Assembly (NCBI GenBank): GCA_965202955.1
Contig: OZ241871.1
Location: forward strand, 3,534,001 to 3,598,000
From: Bin5 sp034422415
GTDB lineage: Bacteria > Chloroflexota > Anaerolineae > Caldilineales > Caldilineaceae
DNA: 64,000 nt
Reading direction: 5' to 3'
Position numbers and translations under genes: made by a program. The notes under the pieces were generated by a model. It was not told the DNA's origin. It made no database searches and saw only the letters and a list, made by a program, of their open reading frames with translations. Shown here in pieces: positions 34,169-42,344 of this stretch. Each line of letters begins with the position of its first letter. The first letter of the stretch is position 1.

Positions 34169-35172
34169 TGGCCTATTCGGTTCGCCAAGAGCGCCAGGGC
34201 CTGGCCACCAGCTTGCGCGAAGATCTAGCTGAAGCGGAACGCCTCATCGTTCAGCTGCGCAGGGACAACGTAGAAGCGTTCCTGCGGTTGATGGACAGGA
34301 TCGAAGAGAGCTTCACGCTGCTGGAAACGAGCGGTCTGGATTTGAGACCGGAGCAGACCCGTTGGGGCAGTCTTCTCAGTAAGCTGACCCGCGAGGCTGG
34401 CCGCGTCATGCGTACGATTGACGTGGCAGGCGGGCTGGAACAGCTCCGCAAGGCCAATCCACCGGCCGAGGGATTGTGGTGGCAGCTCGATGCTGTGGTA
34501 GCAGCCTCCCGACGTCGTCTGGTCCGTCGCATAGGCATTACGGTCGGGACGATCGCCGCGGTGCTGGCAATCGTCTGGGCGCTGCTCACATACGTCATTC
34601 CACCAGATGCCAACACGGTCATAGCGTCAGAAGCAATCACGACGCTGCAGCAGCTCTCCTTCGAGGGGCGCTGGGAAGATGCGCTCTCGACCATTGAAGA
34701 GGCCAAAGCCCAGCTCACGCAGCCCGAGGCCGAACTGCTGATTTGGGAGGGGGTCGTTCGCGACAAATTGGGGCAAAGCGAGCGCTCGCTGGAGGCTCTG
34801 GAGGAGGCCAGGGCGTTGGTCCCCGCCGATCAGCATGTGGCCTATCTGTGGTCGCTCGGCGCCATCCGGCTGTACGTCAACGATCTGGAGGAAGCGCGCA
34901 TCGCCGGCAACGAAGCAGTTTCATTGGAACCCGCCAATCCACAAGGCTACTTTCTCTTGGCCAGCGTTGCCGAATTGGAAGGAGACACCGGCGCTGCCAT
35001 CGATCTCTTCGAGGAAGCATACCAATTGGCTACCGAGAGCGATAATCCCCAGTTAGCCGTGATTGCCCGCGTACGCATGGGCAGCCTGCTTCAGCGGCCT
35101 GCCAATATGTCGCTCTTCGGCGAGGACCAGCCCGCAGCCGGCGAAAGCGGCGGGAATGAAGCGACCGAGTAA
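34168..35172 (+). CDS. Membrane protein with C-terminal TPR domain
   Basis: A 334-residue protein coupled to the upstream MBL gene by a one-base stop/start overlap. Residues 1-115 are predicted helical and charged, with a possible coiled coil in LREDLAEAERLIVQLRRD. A single membrane span lies at about 120-143 (GITVGTIAAVLAIVWALLTYVI). The remainder (150-310) is made of helix-turn-helix repeats with TPR character (EGRWEDALSTIEEAKAQL, LGQSERSLEALEEARAL, EGDTGAAIDLFEEAYQL). It is probably a scaffold whose TPR part sits outside or inside the membrane depending on topology. No enzyme motif is visible. Confidence 0.75.
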   Translation: MAYSVRQERQGLATSLREDLAEAERLIVQLRRDNVEAFLRLMDRIEESFTLLETSGLDLRPEQTRWGSLLSKLTREAGRVMRTIDVAGGLEQLRKANPPAEGLWWQLDAVVAASRRRLVRRIGITVGTIAAVLAIVWALLTYVIPPDANTVIASEAITTLQQLSFEGRWEDALSTIEEAKAQLTQPEAELLIWEGVVRDKLGQSERSLEALEEARALVPADQHVAYLWSLGAIRLYVNDLEEARIAGNEAVSLEPANPQGYFLLASVAELEGDTGAAIDLFEEAYQLATESDNPQLAVIARVRMGSLLQRPANMSLFGEDQPAAGESGGNEATE

Positions 35173-35285
35173 CCATTCGTCCGTGCTTCGAAGCACAGTT
35201 CGCGCGGCTTGCAGATTTGCGGGAATCGGGTTGCGCAGATCGCGAATGGTGATTGGAAGAAGAGGCCCACGTCGCAGTAAACATA

Positions 35286-35359
35286 CGCCCCCTTAGCTCA
35301 GAGGATAGAGCAACGGACTTCTAATCCGTCGGTCGTAGGTTCGATTCCTACAGGGGGTG
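35286..35359 (+). tRNA. tRNA-Arg(TCT)
   Basis: A 74-nt cloverleaf. The acceptor arms GCCCCCT and AGGGGGT pair fully (first pair G-U). The D arm contains TAGCTCAGAGGATAGAGCA. The anticodon stem is ACGGA/TCCGT with loop CTTCTAA, giving anticodon TCT at 35319-35321. The T arm is GTAGG-TTCGATT-CCTAC. The discriminator base is G, and CCA is not encoded. It reads AGA (and AGG by wobble). No integrase or repeated tRNA fragment is seen nearby. Confidence 0.96.
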
Positions 35360-35370
35360 CCTTTGCCTTC

Positions 35371-35396
35371 GAAGACGGGCGCATGCGCCCGTCTTC
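35371..35396 (+). terminator. Perfect 26-bp palindrome, probable tRNA terminator
   Basis: The 26 bases from 35371 to 35396 equal their own reverse complement (arms GAAGACGGGCGC... and ...GCGCCCGTCTTC). This gives a hairpin of up to 11-12 bp with a minimal loop, 11 bases after the tRNA 3' end. It is followed by TCCTC rather than a T tract. It is most simply the tRNA transcript end. Confidence 0.55.
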
Positions 35397-35577
35397 TCCT
35401 CAAGTATATGGCGCATCTTGCCGCAGGTCACTACGCGTCCGTAACAGCATTTGAAGCCGGATCTCCAGGAGAGGAAGAGGCCGCCGCCGGCCCCTGCATC
35501 GAGAGTTCTGCAGAGCGGTCTTTCGCTTTCAGCGCGCCGGCCGATTTCCCAAATCGGGACTCGCCGTAACTTCCCTG

Positions 35578-36366
35578 CTAGCCTACTCTCTCCCGAAGAG
35601 AGCCCTTCTCAGAAATCGTCTCGTGCGGTTCCTTCTCGTTGATCCCGATGTGGCGCACCGAGCCCGGCTCAATGTACGGGAAAGCCGGTCCGCCCGCCGG
35701 CGCCGCCCAGCGCACACCGTTGGCGATCACCTGGCGAATGATCGGCTGGTGGAATATCGGGTAGGTCTCATGGCCCGGTCGGAAATAGAAGATCTTGCCG
35801 TTGCCGCGGTGGAAGCAGGCCCCGCTGCGAAACACATTGCCACCCTCGAACCAGCTGACAAACACGAGATCGTCGGGGGTTGGAATGTCGAAAAGCTCAC
35901 CGTACATTTCACACTCTTCGTTAATGAAGAAGGGCGGCAGGCCGTGCGCGATCGGGTGCGATGGCTTCACCACCCAGATCCTCTCTCTCTCGTCCGCCTC
36001 ACGCCAGTGGATACTGCATGTCGTGCCCATCAACTTGCGGAAGATCTTCGAAAAGTGGCCGGAGTGCAAAACGATCAGCCCCATGCCTTCCAGGACACGA
36101 TTCTGCACCTTTTCGACCACCTCTTCGCAAACCTGCGCGTGGGCGCGATGACCCCACCAGGTCAGCACATCGGTCTCCGCCAAAACTTCGTCAGTGAGGC
36201 CGTGCTGTGGCTCGTCCAGCGTGGCAGTGCGCACGGAATTGAACCCATGCTGCCTCAGACCTTCGGCGATGGCTCCGTGAATGCCGTCGGGATAGACTCC
36301 GCCAACGAACTCGTTTGCTTTTTCGTGTTGATACTCGTTCCAGACCGTGATGCGAATGTCGCCCAT
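35578..36366 (-). CDS. ThuA domain-containing protein
   Basis: A 262-residue protein with a type I glutamine-amidotransferase-like fold of the ThuA (trehalose utilisation) family. The start at 36366 has a perfect GGAGG 7 nt upstream. Key blocks are ITVWNEYQHEKANEFVGGVYPDGIHGAIA, TDVLTWWGHRAHAQV, GMGLIVLHSGHFSKIFRKLMG and YFRPGHETYPIFHQPIIRQVIANGVRWA, the last being the family's C-terminal signature. The biochemical role of ThuA is unsettled; in rhizobia it converts trehalose to 3-keto-trehalose. It follows a Gfo/Idh gene by 53 bases, a common pairing for keto-sugar metabolism. Confidence 0.88.
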   Translation of the reverse strand: MGDIRITVWNEYQHEKANEFVGGVYPDGIHGAIAEGLRQHGFNSVRTATLDEPQHGLTDEVLAETDVLTWWGHRAHAQVCEEVVEKVQNRVLEGMGLIVLHSGHFSKIFRKLMGTTCSIHWREADERERIWVVKPSHPIAHGLPPFFINEECEMYGELFDIPTPDDLVFVSWFEGGNVFRSGACFHRGNGKIFYFRPGHETYPIFHQPIIRQVIANGVRWAAPAGGPAFPYIEPGSVRHIGINEKEPHETISEKGSLRERVG

Positions 36367-36419
36367 CCTGAATCCTCCATCTGTTGACAAGTGCAGCGCC
36401 TTCTGCACGCCCGTTTCCC

Positions 36420-37454
36420 TCAACCGCAGGCACCAACCTGAACAGGACAGCCTTCCTGTGCTGCAGAGGCTCGAATCGCGTCCCAAAGGCGGGCCATCCG
36501 CAAACCGATCTCGGGCGGGCAGGGGTTCTCCATCTCTCCGGACCGCACCCGCAGGAATTGCTGCCAAGTTCCAAGCGAATCAGGCAGTTCGACCGGCGTC
36601 AACGCCTCGTCATCGGGCCCTTGAATCAGGAGCCGCTCGCCCCAAACGCCGGTCTGCAACATCCCCTTCTCGCACATCACGCGCACGTCCGAACCGATTC
36701 TACAGCCGGTGTTGCCGGCTGCATTCATCGATACGAGCGCACCAGAAGCCAGCCGGGCGATCACCGCTCCTAGAATGTCGACGCGTGCGCCCTGGTTGTC
36801 CGTCCAGGCAGCCACCTCTGCGAAATCTTCGCCCGCCAGATCGGAGATAGTATTGAGCATGTGGGCGCCGGTGTCAAACATGAAACCCCCGCCGGCTATT
36901 TCCGGCACCTGGCGCCAGAGGCCGCTGGTGGGGACAAGCCAGTTCTGCCAGACCACTGCACTGATATTCAGAATCTTACCCAGCCTGCCCGAGCGGAGAA
37001 TCTCTACGCCGGTACGCACCTGCGGCGACAAACTACCGTTGAAAGCCACCGACAGAAGCCGGCCGCTTCGGCGCTGCACCTCGATGAGCGCGACTGCCTC
37101 CTGCGCGTTCATCACCATCGGCTTTTCCAGCAACACATCCAGACCCGCTTCGAGGCAGGCGCTTGCCTGGCAAAAGTGCAGTACGTGCGGCGTGATTATG
37201 AAGACCGCGTCAAGTTCCCTCCGGCCCAATAGGTCCTCCAGTTCCGGCACGTTGGGCGGGGGCGGCAGCCCCGCCTCGTCGAAGAGCTCACAAAATGCTG
37301 CATAGGCCTGGGCCGAGGGCTCGCATACCATACTGATTTCGGTTGTATCCTGCTGCTTAAGGATGCGGCGGGCGTGGCTCCGTGCCATGCCGCCGCCTCC
37401 AACAAAAGCCATTCGAACGCGGGACGACTTCCCGCCTGACTCACGGTTGACCAT
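36420..37454 (-). CDS. Gfo/Idh/MocA family oxidoreductase
   Basis: The protein has 344 residues from the ATG at 37454 (AGGAG 8 nt upstream). The nucleotide fingerprint is MAFVGGGGMARSHARRIL, the conserved motif DVLLEKPMVMNAQEAVALI, and the second-domain region is EIAGGGFMFDTGAHMLNTISDLAG with the catalytic Asp/His pair. The substrate is unknown. The ThuA partner downstream suggests oxidation or interconversion of a disaccharide or keto-sugar; this is inferred from context. Confidence 0.85.
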   Translation of the reverse strand: MVNRESGGKSSRVRMAFVGGGGMARSHARRILKQQDTTEISMVCEPSAQAYAAFCELFDEAGLPPPPNVPELEDLLGRRELDAVFIITPHVLHFCQASACLEAGLDVLLEKPMVMNAQEAVALIEVQRRSGRLLSVAFNGSLSPQVRTGVEILRSGRLGKILNISAVVWQNWLVPTSGLWRQVPEIAGGGFMFDTGAHMLNTISDLAGEDFAEVAAWTDNQGARVDILGAVIARLASGALVSMNAAGNTGCRIGSDVRVMCEKGMLQTGVWGERLLIQGPDDEALTPVELPDSLGTWQQFLRVRSGEMENPCPPEIGLRMARLWDAIRASAAQEGCPVQVGACG

Positions 37455-37861
37455 CGACTTGCTCCTGACCGAATATGTACTGCTGGGCCCAAATACTGAA
37501 AACGAATCGGTGTGCAGGGCGTTGGCCTGCTCACGGTGTGGCCCTGTGCTGTTCCTGGGGTCCGAGCTGCGGGAATCTCTTCCAAAGACCTGGCAGATTT
37601 CCTGCGGGTCACCCAATCATACCTTGCCCAAGCCGCACCAGAAAATTTTGCCGGCTCCTGACCACCCCTTAGAATGTTGAGCCGCGGACATCGTTCAGAG
37701 GTACTTGCCTGAAGAGCCTGTCGATCGTAACTAGCAAACATGGCCTGTCAAATGACACGATTGCACGCAAACCCGAAGCGCGAAGGGTTTTGAACGGTGG
37801 GCCTCGCTCGCGCTACCTCGGCCTCACCAATTCTCATCCTGCATGATCGGAGGAGCGACTG
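37455..37861. other. Divergent intergenic region, promoter candidate only
   Basis: The 407 bases between the Gfo/Idh gene and maf hold no supportable gene. On the reverse strand, TTGACA (37746-37751), a 16-bp spacer and TACGAT (37724-37729) could drive the Gfo/Idh-ThuA pair with a leader of about 260 bases. For maf I see a strong GGAGGAGCG ribosome-binding site but no clear promoter. Confidence 0.35.
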
Positions 37862-38590
<729 letters not shown>

Positions 38591-38598
38591 TTCGCGGC

Positions 38599-38626
38599 GA
38601 CCTTCGAATCGACCTTCGAATCGACC
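38599..38626 (+). repeat. 12-bp tandem repeat, 2.3 copies
   Basis: GACCTTCGAATC is repeated exactly twice and followed by a partial GACC, just after the maf stop. The unit contains the palindrome TTCGAA. It is non-coding here. Confidence 0.7.
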
Positions 38627-38729
38627 AGCGTGTTGCAAAATGCCCAGACGAGTTGATACACTTGTAGCGAGGATGGCGCGCCTTCGGGCGGCGTGCCACA
38701 TCTGCGGCTAAGGCGCCCGGGAGAAGACT

Positions 38730-39812
38730 TTGCCCAGAAATCCGGAAGCCTACGAAGGATGGGATGAGGTATTCGAGGACGACTACTTCGACGCCCCTGC
38801 CAAGAGCAAGCCAAAACCAAAGAAGAAACGGGAGCGAACCTTCGCGGGCATCGTGACGCGCGCCCGAGGACATCATTTCGATGTAACCACCGCGGACGAA
38901 AGAGTCATCAGTTGCCGCGTGCGCGGGCGGCTGCTTCAGGAGCGAACCAAAGACCTGACGCTTGTAGCAGTGGGCGACCGTGTGCAGGTCGTTCTGGAGC
39001 GAAGACGCACCGGCCTGATCGATTCTGTCGAAGAGCGCGATTCGACGCTGAGCCGGCAACTGCCCGGTTCAACGAGGCCGGCAGAAGACGTAATTGTAGC
39101 GAATCCCGACCAGGTACTGATCGTATTTTCAGTGCGGGAGCCGGAGCCCCATCTGCGGATGCTCGACCGCTTTCTGGCGATTGCCGAGGCCAACGAACTT
39201 CCAGCCGCCATTGCCATCAACAAGATCGACTTGACCGGCCTCGAAGCGGCCCGCTGCAAGTTTCGCGTCTACGAAGAGCTGGGCTATCCGCTCCTCTATG
39301 TCAGCGCAACACAGGGCAAGGGAGCCGTACGACAGCACGATTCTGCCGAAATCGCGCCATTCCCCGGCCGCCGTCAGCTTTGCGACCTGCTGCTCGACAA
39401 ACTTACCGTGGTGACCGGGCCAAGCGGCGTGGGCAAAAGCGCTCTCATCAACGCCATAGATCCCAGCTTGAACCTGCGCGTCGGAGACCTGCGCAATTTC
39501 GAAGGAAAGGGCCGGCACACGACGCGCGGCGCGCAGCTCTTTCGCTTGCCCATTGGTGACAGGACCTTCATCGCAGATACACCGGGCATCCGCGAGCTTG
39601 CACCGTATGAGATCGATCAAGGCAGCCTCGCCTTTTACTTCGTAGAAATGAAGCCGTACGTCAATGACTGCCACTTTCCCAACTGTACGCACGACCACGA
39701 ACCCCGCTGCGCGGTGCGCCGGGCGGTGGAAGACGGCCATATTTCAGCCGAGCGCCACGAAAGCTACGTACGCTTTCTGAACGGGGAAAGTTTTCAGCTG
39801 GAGGAGTGGTGA
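38730..39812 (+). CDS. rsgA: Ribosome small-subunit-dependent GTPase A
   Basis: A 360-residue circularly permuted GTPase that helps 30S maturation. It starts at TTG 38730 with GGGAGAAG upstream. A basic, charged N-terminal extension (1-37) precedes the OB fold (38-110: GIVTRARGHHFDV...CRVRGRLL). The GTPase motifs appear in permuted order: G4 INKID, G1 GPSGVGKSALINAI, then G2/G3 GRHTTRGAQLF and DTPGIRE. The C-terminal zinc knuckle reads CHFPNCTHDHEPRCAV. The gene lies between maf and a helicase gene. Confidence 0.96.
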   Translation: MPRNPEAYEGWDEVFEDDYFDAPAKSKPKPKKKRERTFAGIVTRARGHHFDVTTADERVISCRVRGRLLQERTKDLTLVAVGDRVQVVLERRRTGLIDSVEERDSTLSRQLPGSTRPAEDVIVANPDQVLIVFSVREPEPHLRMLDRFLAIAEANELPAAIAINKIDLTGLEAARCKFRVYEELGYPLLYVSATQGKGAVRQHDSAEIAPFPGRRQLCDLLLDKLTVVTGPSGVGKSALINAIDPSLNLRVGDLRNFEGKGRHTTRGAQLFRLPIGDRTFIADTPGIRELAPYEIDQGSLAFYFVEMKPYVNDCHFPNCTHDHEPRCAVRRAVEDGHISAERHESYVRFLNGESFQLEEW

Positions 39813-39892
39813 TCGCCACACCTCTCGCCGCAGCAAACGCCTCGAAACCCACCTGCCAGCGACGCATCGTTGCAGGCTGAGCAACTCTCGAC

Positions 39893-42319
39893 ATGTCCCA
39901 CATTCTCTCCGAACTGAATTCGCAACAGGAAGAGGCCGTTCGCGCCACGGAAGGGCCGGTGCTGGTGCTGGCAGGCCCGGGCTCGGGGAAGACGCGTGTC
40001 CTTACCCGCCGCATCGCCTATCTCATAGAGGAAACCGGGATCGATCCCTGGCAGATCCTGGCGGTGACATTTACAAATAAGGCCGCCCGGGAGATGGCCG
40101 AGCGCGTTGTTTCATTGATCGGTCATAAGTTCCCGCCAGCAAAACCGGGACAGCGGCGTAACCTAGGTGGACTATCCATCGGCACATTCCACTCCATCTG
40201 CGCACGCATCCTGCGCGTCGAGGTCGATGCCGTCGGCTTTCAGCACAATTGGGTCATCTACGACACCGCCGACCAGTTGTCGCTCGTTCGCGAGATCCTT
40301 AAGAAGATGGACCTCGACGAAGAACGATTCAACCCCAGGGCAATACTGGGACAGATCGGCAGCTGGAAAAACGCCCTCTTTTCCCCCGAAGCTGTACAGG
40401 CCGATGGCTACATGCAGGAAATCTGCGAACGGGTTTACGTCCGATACCAGCAACGCTTGCGCCACAACAACGCGATGGATTTCGACGACCTGCTGATGCA
40501 CGCCGTACTGCTCCTGCGTCAGAACAAAGAGGTGCGGCGCAAGTATCAGAACAAATGGAGATACGTGCTGGTAGACGAGTTTCAGGATACGAACACCGCC
40601 CAGTACGAGCTGGCGGCACTCCTGGTCGGCGCTCCCGATGGCAACAACAACATCTTTGTAGTCGGCGACGCGGACCAGTCGATCTACCGCTTCCGCGGCG
40701 CCGACTACCGCAACGTCTTGGGTTTCCGCCGTGACTATCCCGCGGCAAAGGTCGTTCTGTTGGAGCAGAACTACCGCAGCACGCGTTGCATCCTCGATGT
40801 AGCCAACGCTGTCATCTCCCAAAATGCGAATCGCACGCCCAAGAAACTGCACACGGACAGCGGCGCCGGTCGCATGGTGACAATCCATGAAGCCTACAAC
40901 GAAGTCGAAGAGGCAGAGTATGTGCTCGACACGGTCGCTCGGATGAGCGATCGCAGCGGGCTGGGACTGGGAGGGGCGGCCGTGCTCTACCGCACAAACG
41001 CGCAGAGCCGCGCGCTTGAGGAAGCGTGCGTGCGCCGGCATGTGCGATACCGTCTGGTGGGGGCGACCCGCTTCTACGAGCGCCTCGAAATCAAGGACGT
41101 GCTGGCATATCTGCGTCTTGTTCATAACCCGTCGGCTACAGTGGCGCTTGACCGGATTATCAGTAAGCCGCCGCGGGGTATCGGCCAGCGAACCTACGCC
41201 GACCTGAAGAGTTGGGCCGCATCGTCCACCGTCAGCGAATGGGATGCCCTGCAATATCTCTCGAAGCAGGAAGAGGACGACAGCCGCCCAGATTCTCTGG
41301 ACATTTCTCGCAACGCAATCTCGCCCCCACCCTTTGGCGCTCGCGCCCGCAATGCGCTTGTCAGATTTGCCCAGTCTCTGGCGTCCTGGGTAGAGATCGC
41401 GGCCCAGGGCAAGTACGAGAGCGTTGCCACTCTCATGGACCGGATTCTGACGGAGAGCGGCTACCTCGACCGCCTGCGCGACGGCAGCGACGAAGGTGAG
41501 GAACGTTTCGAAAACATTGATGAGTTGCGAGCCGTCGCCGCCCAATATAGACCGGGGTTGGACGAACTGGAACCGGGGCAGGACCCGCTCGGGCTCTTCC
41601 TCGAGGAGATCAGCCTCGTCAGCGAGCAGGACGACCTGGACGAAAATCAGGACGCCCTGACCTTGATGACGCTGCACACTGCCAAGGGGCTGGAGTTCCC
41701 CGTCGTCTTTATGGTCGGCATGGAGGAGGGGCTGCTGCCCCATTCACGCAGTTTGAACAGCGATGACAGTGAGGACATAGAGGAAGAGCGAAGGCTGGCC
41801 TACGTCGGCATCACCCGCGCACAACGCCGGCTCTACCTGGTCCACGCATTTCGGCGAGGAATGTGGGGCAGCAGTGAACTGCAGGAGACCAGCCGTTTCC
41901 TCGACGAGATTCCCGAGAATCTGCTGCAGGGAAAGGTCGACCGCCAGAGCCGTCATGCGGCCGAGTATGAACGCTCGACAAGCTGGCTGGATGGCCAGGC
42001 AGCCTACGGTCGGTGGAGGGACGCATTTGGTAGCGAGCAGGATTCAACTGGCTTCAGGAGTAGCAGGGAAGCCTCCTCCGACCAGGAAGAGCGGCGCCAG
42101 CAGGACTGGTCAAAACGAAGCTCTCGTCGCCGCCGGCCCGCAGTTTCAGAAGCGGAAACACAGTTCAAACGCCGCCAGAGCGTGGAGCACCCCAAGTTCG
42201 GAGTTGGCATGGTCATCGACAGCATCGTAATCGGCGGCGAAGAGGAGGTGTCGATCGCATTTCCGGGCTTGGGCGTCAAAAAGTTTATGGCCTCCATAGC
42301 CAATCTGAAGATCCTTTAG
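39893..42319 (+). CDS. pcrA: ATP-dependent DNA helicase, PcrA/UvrD family
   Basis: An 808-residue SF1A 3'-5' helicase for repair and replication-fork clearance. Walker A is LVLAGPGSGKTRVLTRR (24-40), motif Ia FTNKAAREM, Walker B VDEFQDTN, motif III GDADQSIYRFRGAD, motif IV LEQNYRST, motif V MTLHTAKGLEFPVVF and motif VI VGITRAQRRLYLVHAF. The C-terminal KFGVGMVIDSIV to FMASIANLKIL is the Tudor-like domain of PcrA that contacts RNA polymerase. The full length is slightly above the family norm. It is followed after 25 bases by the permease-ManA fusion. Confidence 0.95.
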   Translation: MSHILSELNSQQEEAVRATEGPVLVLAGPGSGKTRVLTRRIAYLIEETGIDPWQILAVTFTNKAAREMAERVVSLIGHKFPPAKPGQRRNLGGLSIGTFHSICARILRVEVDAVGFQHNWVIYDTADQLSLVREILKKMDLDEERFNPRAILGQIGSWKNALFSPEAVQADGYMQEICERVYVRYQQRLRHNNAMDFDDLLMHAVLLLRQNKEVRRKYQNKWRYVLVDEFQDTNTAQYELAALLVGAPDGNNNIFVVGDADQSIYRFRGADYRNVLGFRRDYPAAKVVLLEQNYRSTRCILDVANAVISQNANRTPKKLHTDSGAGRMVTIHEAYNEVEEAEYVLDTVARMSDRSGLGLGGAAVLYRTNAQSRALEEACVRRHVRYRLVGATRFYERLEIKDVLAYLRLVHNPSATVALDRIISKPPRGIGQRTYADLKSWAASSTVSEWDALQYLSKQEEDDSRPDSLDISRNAISPPPFGARARNALVRFAQSLASWVEIAAQGKYESVATLMDRILTESGYLDRLRDGSDEGEERFENIDELRAVAAQYRPGLDELEPGQDPLGLFLEEISLVSEQDDLDENQDALTLMTLHTAKGLEFPVVFMVGMEEGLLPHSRSLNSDDSEDIEEERRLAYVGITRAQRRLYLVHAFRRGMWGSSELQETSRFLDEIPENLLQGKVDRQSRHAAEYERSTSWLDGQAAYGRWRDAFGSEQDSTGFRSSREASSDQEERRQQDWSKRSSRRRRPAVSEAETQFKRRQSVEHPKFGVGMVIDSIVIGGEEEVSIAFPGLGVKKFMASIANLKIL

Positions 42320-42344
42320 CCAGCTCAGAGGCGCACGAGACCAG

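Noticed and set aside
35286..35577. tRNA-Arg as an integration site of a mobile element
   Set aside because: No integrase, no second copy of the tRNA 3' end and no change in gene character nearby.
38599..38626. 12-bp repeats as a CRISPR-like array
   Set aside because: Only 2.3 copies and no spacers; it is a simple tandem duplication.
38730..39812. Zinc-knuckle protein as a novel GTPase
   Set aside because: The permuted G4-G1-G3 order with the CHFPNC zinc site is standard for RsgA.
40172..41743. 523-codon reverse frame across the helicase gene
   Set aside because: Antisense shadow of pcrA; no RBS or recognisable motifs, while the forward frame contains all SF1 helicase motifs.
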